A stretch of 64,000 nt of DNA from Lewinellaceae bacterium. GTDB taxonomy: Bacteria; Bacteroidota; Bacteroidia; Chitinophagales; Saprospiraceae. The stretch is from contig JACJYN010000004.1 of the NCBI GenBank assembly GCA_020636095.1, positions 558,001 through 622,000 of the forward strand. The letters are read 5' to 3'. Each line of letters starts with the position of its first letter. Position 1 is the stretch's first letter. This document shows positions 16,245 to 22,772 of the stretch, piece by piece. A program made the translations under genes and the position numbers. Under the pieces are notes generated by a model that worked only from the letters and a program-made list of their open reading frames with translations, ran no database searches and was not told the DNA's origin.

Positions 16245-16655
16245 ATGGTATACTTAACGAGAAGAGAACGGTTTAATGCTGCTCATAAGTTGTGGGTCAA
16301 CGAGTGGAGCGAAGAGGAAAACCTTAGCGTCTTCGGCAAGTGCGCTAATAAAAACTGGCATGGGCACAACTATGATCTTTTTGTTACCGTCAAGGGCGCC
16401 CCTGATCCGGTAACTGGTTTTATAGTGGATGTGAAAAAACTGAGCAAGCTAATCAAGCAATCCATCACCGACAAAGTGGACCACAGCAACCTCAATATGG
16501 ATGTAGATTTCATACCCACCGGTATGCAGCCAACTACAGAAAACCTGGTCATCCTTTTCTGGCAACAACTGGAACCGTTGCTGGAAGGTTGCCGGCTGCA
16601 TTCCATCAAACTCTATGAGACAGAAAACATTTACGCAGAATACTTTGGGGAATAG
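16245..16655 (+). CDS. 6-pyruvoyl-tetrahydropterin synthase / QueD family
   Basis: A 136-residue T-fold enzyme acting on 7,8-dihydroneopterin triphosphate. Zinc ligands are visible as H14 in FNAAH and the HGH in GKCANKNWHGHNY. The catalytic Cys is separated from HGH by five residues (Cx5HGH), the spacing of true PTPS enzymes rather than the Cx3HGH of QueD. VDHSNLN supplies the catalytic Asp-His pair. With folE about 300 bp downstream, a role in tetrahydrobiopterin synthesis is plausible, though a queuosine role cannot be excluded. A family C element separates it from folE. Confidence 0.88.
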   Translation: MVYLTRRERFNAAHKLWVNEWSEEENLSVFGKCANKNWHGHNYDLFVTVKGAPDPVTGFIVDVKKLSKLIKQSITDKVDHSNLNMDVDFIPTGMQPTTENLVILFWQQLEPLLEGCRLHSIKLYETENIYAEYFGE

Positions 16656-16677
16656 TTGCGTTGCAAATCTTCCCTTA

Positions 16678-16882
16678 GAGCATGTTTGGAGGTGGTGCTT
16701 TGGAAGCGAAAATGGCTGATTTTGGGTTCTCAGGAGGCTCATTTTCTTGCCCATAGCAGCGCTACGGGCAAGAAAATAGCCGAAATGAGGTTCCCAAAGC
16801 AGGCATTTGCCCCGAAGGGGCCTTGGGGGCAGCCCAAATAGCCTGCCCCGATGCATATCGGGGACTGCCTCCAAACATGCTC
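16678..16882. repeat. Family C MITE-like element, copy 1
   Basis: This 205-bp element has perfect 15-bp ends GAGCATGTTTGGAGG and its complement, flanked by TTA at 16675-16677 and 16883-16885. Inside, ATTTTCTTGCCC pairs with GGGCAAGAAAAT around an AGCAGCGCT-containing loop. A second copy with ends GAGTATGTTTGGAGG lies at 58996. It has no coding capacity. Confidence 0.8.
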
Positions 16883-16949
16883 TTAAACAACCAGATCAGA
16901 ATCCGGCTGTTATAATAAGGGTATTCATCGAAAAAAAGAACAAACATCC

Positions 16950-17546
16950 ATGTCCATTAAAAATTCAGATAATTTTGACGTTGCAGCTTCGGAGAGCCTG
17001 GTTGAAAATTTCGCTTCAGTCCTCATTGGGGTCGGCGAAGACCCTTTGCGTGAAGGTTTATCCAAAACCCCGGAACGGGCGGCTAAAGCGATGAAATTCC
17101 TTACTCAGGGTTATGGCCAGGATGCGGAAGCGATCCTATTGTCCGCTATGTTTAAAGAAGATTACAGCGAGATGGTGCTGGTGAAAGACATCGAGTTGTA
17201 TTCGCTCTGTGAGCATCACATGCTTCCTTTTTTCGGCAAAGCGCACGTGGCTTACATTCCCAATGGGTATATCGTTGGGCTGAGCAAGATTCCGCGAGTG
17301 ATTGATGTTTTTGCCCGCCGCTTGCAGGTACAGGAGCGCCTCACCCACCAGATTCTCCATTGTATTCAGGACACGCTCAATCCTATGGGAGTAGCTATTG
17401 TCATCGAAGCCCGGCACATGTGCATGATGATGAGAGGCGTACAAAAACAAAATTCAGTAACCACTACTTCCGCATTCACTGGCGAATTTCAGCGGGTAGA
17501 GACCCGTAATGAATTCCTCAGCCTCATCGGTTCTAAATTATATTGA
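16950..17546 (+). CDS. folE: GTP cyclohydrolase I
   Basis: A 198-residue cytosolic enzyme converting GTP to 7,8-dihydroneopterin triphosphate, the entry step to folate and biopterin. Zinc ligands C87 and H90 lie in LYSLCEHHMLPFFG, the third Cys in RHMCMMMRGV. The signature GLSKIPRVIDVFARRLQVQERLT and the C-terminal TTTSAFTGEF are intact. The start ATG follows the family C element by 67 bp. Its product is the substrate of the upstream PTPS-family protein, which explains their proximity. fabD follows after 47 bp. Confidence 0.96.
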   Translation: MSIKNSDNFDVAASESLVENFASVLIGVGEDPLREGLSKTPERAAKAMKFLTQGYGQDAEAILLSAMFKEDYSEMVLVKDIELYSLCEHHMLPFFGKAHVAYIPNGYIVGLSKIPRVIDVFARRLQVQERLTHQILHCIQDTLNPMGVAIVIEARHMCMMMRGVQKQNSVTTTSAFTGEFQRVETRNEFLSLIGSKLY

Positions 17547-17593
17547 CATTCGCCATTTTTCCTTACGAAAAATCAAACTTTAAATATTAATCT

Positions 17594-18472
17594 ATGAAAG
17601 CCTACGTTTTTCCCGGGCAGGGCGCCCAGTTCGAAGGAATGGGAAAAGATATGTACGAGGGTTCAGCTGTCGCCCGGGCCTTGATGGAATCGGCCAACGA
17701 TTTGCTGGGCTTCAGCATTACCGACGTCATGTTCGAAGGCAGTGCCGAAGGCCTGAAGCAAACCCGGATCACCCAGCCGGCGATTTTTATTCACTCTATT
17801 GCCAAAGCCAGAATGGCGGGTGATGCTTTCCGGCCAGACATGGTTTCGGGGCATTCCCTGGGCGAGTTTTCTGCGCTGGTTGCCGCCGGGGCGCTTTCCT
17901 TTGAAGATGGCCTGCAATTGGTGCACCAGCGGGCCTTGGCCATGCAAAAAGCCTGCGAAGCGGTAGACAGCACTATGGCGGCTATTCTGGGCCTGGAAGA
18001 TGAAGTGGTTGAGCAGATATGTAGTGAAATAGATGAACTGGTGGTGCCTGCTAATTACAACAGCCCCGGGCAGTTGGTTATTTCCGGAACAGTTTCCGGG
18101 ATCGAAAGAGCCGTGGCAAAACTACAGGAAGCCGGCGCACGCCGGGCCATTGTTCTTCAGGTGGGAGGGGCCTTCCATTCCCCATTGATGCAACCGGCTA
18201 AAGAGGAGTTGCAGGCCGCCATCGAGAATGCCCGGTTCAGCATTCCTTCCTGCCCGGTTTATCAGAATGTAGACGCCAGCCCCCACAAGGATCCGGAACA
18301 AATCAAGGCCAACCTCATCGCCCAGTTGACGGCGCCCGTCCTTTGGACGCAGACTGTAAAAAACATGATAAGCGATGGGGCGGCAGAGTTTATCGAGGTG
18401 GGAGGCGCCGGGACTACTCTTCAGGGCTTAGTGAAAAAAGTGGATCGCAAATTCCCCACCAGTGCGCTTTAA
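17594..18472 (+). CDS. fabD: Malonyl-CoA:ACP transacylase
   Basis: A 292-residue enzyme that loads malonyl groups onto acyl carrier protein for fatty acid elongation. It has the N-terminal FPGQGAQ oxyanion motif, nucleophile S88 in GHSLGEFSAL, the RALAMQ arginine near 117, and the histidine of GGAFHSPLM near 200. Length is normal for FabD. It stands apart from other fab genes, lying between folE and the yqgE-type gene on the same strand. Confidence 0.96.
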   Translation: MKAYVFPGQGAQFEGMGKDMYEGSAVARALMESANDLLGFSITDVMFEGSAEGLKQTRITQPAIFIHSIAKARMAGDAFRPDMVSGHSLGEFSALVAAGALSFEDGLQLVHQRALAMQKACEAVDSTMAAILGLEDEVVEQICSEIDELVVPANYNSPGQLVISGTVSGIERAVAKLQEAGARRAIVLQVGGAFHSPLMQPAKEELQAAIENARFSIPSCPVYQNVDASPHKDPEQIKANLIAQLTAPVLWTQTVKNMISDGAAEFIEVGGAGTTLQGLVKKVDRKFPTSAL

Positions 18473-18571
18473 CGGAGAAGAGAGTTGCTTTTTTTGAAAT
18501 AAGGCTTGATATTAGAGCACCCAAACGAGCTCTAATTACATAAAAACATTTATTTACGAAAGCACTCATTC

Positions 18572-19129
18572 ATGGTAAGACAAGAGGTTTCCAGCGGGAA
18601 AGTATTACTGGCGGAGCCCTTCATGCTTGACCCCAACTTTAAGCGTTCTGCGGTTTTAGTGTGTGAGCACAGTGAGGATGGAAGCGTGGGCTTTATTATG
18701 AATAAGCCCCTTAAGATGCGCATCGATGAACTGATCGACGGGTTTCCTGAGTTCGATTCCGAGGTTTTTTTCGGCGGCCCGGTACAAACTGATACCATCC
18801 ATTACATCCACAATATGGGCGACCTGGTGGAGGAGAGTGTTAAGGTGGCAGATGGCGTGTATTGGGGAGGCGACTTCGATAAGCTGAAGTTCCTGATCAC
18901 TTCCAACCTGATCCTGCCGCACAATATCCGCTTTTTTGTCGGTTATTCCGGCTGGACAGAAGGCCAGCTGAAGGACGAGATGGGCTATGGGTCCTGGGTG
19001 CTGGCGGATATGGACCCCAACTACCTTTTTAAGTTGGAACCCCAAAAGCTGTGGACCCAGGTCATGTACAACAAAGGGGATACCTACACGGTCATCGCCC
19101 AAATGCCGGAAACCTCCAACTGGAATTAG
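18572..19129 (+). CDS. YqgE/AlgH family protein
   Basis: A 185-residue UPF0301 protein with the family signature near the N-terminus (GKVLLAEPFMLDPNFKRSAVLVCEHSEDGSVGFIMNKPL), a central FFGGPVQTDTIHYIH and the C-terminal FVGYSGWTEGQLKDEMGYGSWV. The biochemical function of the family is not settled; it has been linked to alginate regulation in Pseudomonas (AlgH). It has no signal peptide and is probably cytoplasmic. It is the last gene of the ptpS-folE-fabD-yqgE run and ends before a strong bidirectional terminator. Confidence 0.93.
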   Translation: MVRQEVSSGKVLLAEPFMLDPNFKRSAVLVCEHSEDGSVGFIMNKPLKMRIDELIDGFPEFDSEVFFGGPVQTDTIHYIHNMGDLVEESVKVADGVYWGGDFDKLKFLITSNLILPHNIRFFVGYSGWTEGQLKDEMGYGSWVLADMDPNYLFKLEPQKLWTQVMYNKGDTYTVIAQMPETSNWN

Positions 19130-19149
19130 CCTTTTTTGTTTCCGGAATT

Positions 19150-19187
19150 AAAAACCCCTCAGCGGATCGCTCCACTGAGGGGTTTTT
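19150..19187. terminator. Bidirectional intrinsic terminator
   Basis: AAAAACCCCTCAG pairs with CTGAGGGGTTTTT around a 12-base loop, with T runs on both strands. It separates the convergent yqgE-type and M23 peptidase genes. Confidence 0.9.
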
Positions 19188-19234
19188 CGTTTTGTTTTGA
19201 TGTTTTGATATATAGCACAGGAAGATCGGAGGGA

Positions 19235-20581
19235 TCAGGGATTGCCTTTTTCAATAGCTGCGGTGGGATCGTCCACTTTCACAGGGGTAGCTTTTTCCAG
19301 CAAGGACATATATTTATCCCGCAACTCCGTAAACAGAGGAATATCTTCATCTGGCAGAGGCTTAGCGGGTGGGAACTTCAGGTTGAGGTGGTTGACCTGC
19401 TTGCCATCCTTCCAGAAACGAAAGCATACATGCGGGCCAGTGGCCAGGCCGGTAGACCCTACGTAGCCAATGACCTGCCCTTGTTTGACGTGTGCGCCGG
19501 ATTTTATGCCCTGGGCGAACTTTTGCATGTGCAAATACTGGGTTTGGTAGGTGTCGTCATGCTTGATCTTGACGAAATTCCCATTCCCCTTGGTGAAAGA
19601 AGCCTTTAATACGACGCCGTCGCCAACCGCCAGGATGGGGGTTCCGTAGGGGGCTGCGTAGTCGGTGCCGAAATGGGGCCGCCTCCGCTTGAGGATCGGA
19701 TGGAAGCGGTTTAGGTTGTAATAGGATGAAATACGCGAATATTGTACCGGCGACTTCAGGAAGCCCCGCTTCATCGGGCGCCCTTCCAGGTCGTAATAGC
19801 CTTCAGTTTTTCCATTGTCGAAAAAGATGGCGTGGTATTCATTATCGCCGGTCTTATAGTAGGCGGCGTGCACCTGGCCAATGCCAACTTCTTCTCCCTC
19901 GATGAATTGCTGATCATAAACCAGCTTGAACTCGTCGTTTTTCTGTAAGTGGTGGAAGTCAATCGACCACTGTAGCGCATCTTCCATTTTAGCGGCCAGG
20001 TCATAGCTCAGGCCTTGTCCGACAATCGCATTCCATAAGGAGCTTTCGAGGGCGCCGGCCGCCGACCTGACTTCGGTGGTGACTTCTCGCTTGTGACGGT
20101 ACACCTTGTTTTCTCCCTTCAGTTCGAAAACGATGTATTCGTAGACATTGGGTTCATAAATGAGGTATTCCGCCTGCTGCGTGCTGTCCTTGGTTAGAAT
20201 GGTATAGGGTTTGCCCACCTGGAAGTGCCTTACGTCGAAGACGTCTTCCGAATTGGCGACGATCCGCTCAATAGAGGGGTAATCGACTTGTTGGGCCAGC
20301 AAAATATCCGCCAGAAATTGTCCGGATTGAATAGCCCTGTCCAGCAATTGGAAAGTATCTATGGCAAATCCATATCTCAAAGTGGGAACGGTGACGGGAA
20401 AGCAGCCCAGTTCAGCGGGCTTTTCGGAGGCAACGATGGAGGCCTGGAGCCGGCCCTTGATATCCGCGCTGAAGTAGTAGAGGGTTCCTCCGATCAATAG
20501 CGCTGATAATGTTGATATTCCGATCTTAAGTAATTTCTGTTTCTGGCTCAGAATTTGGGTAAATGAGTCTGGCAAATCCAC
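19235..20581 (-). CDS. M23-family (LytM) metallopeptidase
   Basis: A 448-residue protein with one N-terminal membrane anchor (about 17-38, LLKIGISTLSALLIGGTLYYF), an alpha/beta middle region resembling the OapA/LysM-proximal domain of Gram-negative DD-endopeptidases, and a C-terminal LytM domain. Zinc ligands are apparent in HFGTDYAAPYGTPI (H, D) and the HxH-like TGPHVCFRFW, with the intervening YLHMQKF. It probably cleaves peptidoglycan cross-links or activates an amidase in the periplasm. It is a single gene with a 5' leader of about 180 bp if the box at 20779-20772 is used. Confidence 0.9.
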   Translation of the reverse strand: MDLPDSFTQILSQKQKLLKIGISTLSALLIGGTLYYFSADIKGRLQASIVASEKPAELGCFPVTVPTLRYGFAIDTFQLLDRAIQSGQFLADILLAQQVDYPSIERIVANSEDVFDVRHFQVGKPYTILTKDSTQQAEYLIYEPNVYEYIVFELKGENKVYRHKREVTTEVRSAAGALESSLWNAIVGQGLSYDLAAKMEDALQWSIDFHHLQKNDEFKLVYDQQFIEGEEVGIGQVHAAYYKTGDNEYHAIFFDNGKTEGYYDLEGRPMKRGFLKSPVQYSRISSYYNLNRFHPILKRRRPHFGTDYAAPYGTPILAVGDGVVLKASFTKGNGNFVKIKHDDTYQTQYLHMQKFAQGIKSGAHVKQGQVIGYVGSTGLATGPHVCFRFWKDGKQVNHLNLKFPPAKPLPDEDIPLFTELRDKYMSLLEKATPVKVDDPTAAIEKGNP

Positions 20582-20771
20582 TGTCTCTTGATTTGGTTAA
20601 ACAATCGCGTTACAATTTAGGACAAGTCAACCTGGTTGGAGAACTTACGCCTCCATCCCGCTTTGAATATCGTTTTTGGGTTGAATGTCTCGTGAAAACA
20701 GAACGAATTCGCTCTGGTAGCACTAGCGCATGGGATTGCTTTTGCACGCTCTAAACCTTGCCGTGTGACTG

Positions 20772-20779
20772 CAAATATA
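20772..20779 (-). promoter_or_regulatory. -7 box for the M23 peptidase gene
   Basis: TATATTTG on the minus strand matches TAnnTTTG, about 190 bp before the ATG at 20581. Confidence 0.35.
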
Positions 20780-20899
20780 GAATTGCATCTCAATTGCACC
20801 TAATGAAATTAGTTAAAACTATAGTTTTTATCCCATTTTGTGGAAAACTTCCTGGTTTCAGGCTCGTTTTTCGATGAAATGCCTTTTCAGAATTATCCC

Positions 20900-20907
20900 T
20901 ACCTTTG
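20900..20907 (+). promoter_or_regulatory. -7 box and RBS for purM
   Basis: TACCTTTG matches TAnnTTTG, 22 bp before the ATG at 20930. AAAAAGGAG at 20918-20926 is an unusually good Shine-Dalgarno match for this phylum and fixes the start. Confidence 0.45.
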
Positions 20908-20929
20908 AGGCCAAACCGAAAAAGGAGCT

Positions 20930-22102
20930 ATGCCTGAACCATCCAAATATGGCCTGCGAGGGGTGAGCGCCACCAAAGACGAGGTGCACGCCGCTATTAA
21001 AAATCTGGATAAGGGGCTGTACCCCAGTGCCTTTTGTAAAATCCTTCCCGATATAGCCGCCGGTGATCCCGCCTACTGCAACCTCATGCACGCAGATACC
21101 GCCGGTACTAAGGGGAGCCTGGCCTACCTGTACTGGAAAGAAACCGGCGACCTTTCCGTCTGGGAGGGGATCGCACAGGACGCCATCGTCATGAACCTGG
21201 ATGATATGGCCTGCGTGGGCTGTACCGATAATATATTGTTGTCCTCCACAATCGGGCGCAATAAAAACCTCATTCCGGGCGAAGTGATCAGCGCCATTAT
21301 TAACTACGCCCCGCGCTTTGCGGAGGAGATGTCTAAGCACGGTATCGGCATCCACCTGGCGGGGGGCGAGACCGCCGATGTGGGAGACATAGTCCGCACT
21401 ATCGATGTGGGCTATACCGCCTTTGCCCGGATGAAACGCTCCGATCTGATCGTCAACGATATACAGGCGGGCGATGTGATTGTCGGCCTGGCCTCCTACG
21501 GCAGGGCTTCCTACGAAACGGCCTACAACGGCGGTATGGGCAGCAATGGCCTGACTTCCGCCCGACACGACGTTTTCCACCATCTTTACGCCAAAAAATA
21601 TCCGGAAAGTTATGATCCCCGCACCCCGGAAGAGGTGGTCTACGTGGGCAGCAAAAAACTAACAGATGAGATCGATGTGGGAGGAGAAACTGTCACGGCA
21701 GGAAAATTGGCGCTATCGCCCACCCGCACCTACCTGCCGGTACTGAAGCAGTTGCTTGGAGCCTTGAAAGGGCAAATCCACGGCCTGATCCACAACACCG
21801 GAGGCGGGCAAACCAAGGTGCTGCACTTCGTGGAGAACAAGACGATTATAAAGGATAACCTCATCCCCCTGCCGCCGTTATTCCAGCTCATCCAGAAGGA
21901 ATCCGGTGCGGATTGGAAGGAAATGTACCAGGTGTTCAACATGGGCTGCCGTTTGGAGGTTTATCTCCCGGCAGGACAGGCACAGGAAGTGATCGATATT
22001 GCCAGAGGATTTGATATCGATGCACAAATAGTGGGTAGGGTAGAAGAAGGAAAAGGCAATAGCTTGCGGCTCAAAAGCCAGCATGGGGACTTTGTTTACT
22101 AA
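20930..22102 (+). CDS. purM: Phosphoribosylformylglycinamidine cyclo-ligase (AIR synthase)
   Basis: A 390-residue PurM-superfamily enzyme making aminoimidazole ribonucleotide from FGAM with ATP in purine synthesis. Conserved features are HADTAGTKGSLAYLYW (about 49-64), QDAIVMNLDDMACVG, the ATP-loop IHLAGGETADVGD, VIVGLASYGRASYE and the C-terminal HNTGGGQTKVLHF. It is longer than the E. coli enzyme (about 345) but of the length I recall for Bacteroidota PurM. nth follows after 17 bp, probably in the same transcript. Confidence 0.92.
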   Translation: MPEPSKYGLRGVSATKDEVHAAIKNLDKGLYPSAFCKILPDIAAGDPAYCNLMHADTAGTKGSLAYLYWKETGDLSVWEGIAQDAIVMNLDDMACVGCTDNILLSSTIGRNKNLIPGEVISAIINYAPRFAEEMSKHGIGIHLAGGETADVGDIVRTIDVGYTAFARMKRSDLIVNDIQAGDVIVGLASYGRASYETAYNGGMGSNGLTSARHDVFHHLYAKKYPESYDPRTPEEVVYVGSKKLTDEIDVGGETVTAGKLALSPTRTYLPVLKQLLGALKGQIHGLIHNTGGGQTKVLHFVENKTIIKDNLIPLPPLFQLIQKESGADWKEMYQVFNMGCRLEVYLPAGQAQEVIDIARGFDIDAQIVGRVEEGKGNSLRLKSQHGDFVY

Positions 22103-22119
22103 CCTGACAATACAGCAAT

Positions 22120-22755
22120 ATGACCCGACAAGAAAAAGCAGACGCCATTCTGGAAATTCTGGAAGCGCTGTACCCGGAAACCCCCATCCCTCTAAACCAC
22201 CAGGGCCCCTACACGCTGCTCGTTGCCGTTCTGCTCTCCGCCCAGTGTACCGATGACCGGGTCAACAAAGTGACGCCCCACCTTTTCGAACTGGCGGATA
22301 ATCCCTTCGACATGGCCGAACAGCAGGTGGAAGACATCAAGGCCATTATCCGCCCCTGCGGCCTTGCTCCCCGCAAATCGCAGGCAATTTACGACCTTTC
22401 CAATATTCTCATTGAGAAACACAACGGGCAGGTGCCACAGGATTTTGCCGCCCTGGAGGCCTTGCCGGGGGTGGGGCACAAAACCGCCTCGGTCGTCATG
22501 TCTCAAGCCTTCGGCGTGCCCGCCTTTCCGGTGGACACGCACATCCATCGCCTGGCTTATCGCTGGACGCTTAGCACCGGTAAAAATGTCGAAAAGACGG
22601 AAGCGGACCTGAAAAAGGTGTTCCCCCGGGAAAAATGGAACAAGCTGCACCTGCAGATCATCTATTTCGGGCGGGAGCATTGCCCGGCAAGGGGGCATGA
22701 TCCGAGAAAGTGCCCGATTTGTAGTAGGTATGGACGGAAGAGCTTGTTTTCCTGA
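22120..22755 (+). CDS. nth: Endonuclease III (DNA glycosylase/AP lyase)
   Basis: A 211-residue base-excision enzyme for oxidised pyrimidines. It has the helix-hairpin-helix LEALPGVGHKTASVVMSQAFG with catalytic Lys, and PVDTHIHRLAYRW with catalytic Asp. The C-terminal iron-sulphur segment is unusual: it reads HCPARGHDPRKCPICSRYG, i.e. C-x9-C-x2-C, and no fourth Cys follows before the stop, unlike the C-x6-C-x2-C-x5-C of E. coli. It may bind no cluster or a variant one. It is cotranscribed with purM. Confidence 0.93.
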   Translation: MTRQEKADAILEILEALYPETPIPLNHQGPYTLLVAVLLSAQCTDDRVNKVTPHLFELADNPFDMAEQQVEDIKAIIRPCGLAPRKSQAIYDLSNILIEKHNGQVPQDFAALEALPGVGHKTASVVMSQAFGVPAFPVDTHIHRLAYRWTLSTGKNVEKTEADLKKVFPREKWNKLHLQIIYFGREHCPARGHDPRKCPICSRYGRKSLFS

Positions 22756-22772
22756 GGAGCGCTCATTTTAAA

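Larger units (their letters stand above)
20582..20929. other. Divergent intergenic region
   Basis: It lies between the divergent M23 and purM genes. Apart from -7-like boxes for each direction I see no ORF, hairpin or repeat I can support. The length leaves room for a long M23 leader. Confidence 0.45.
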
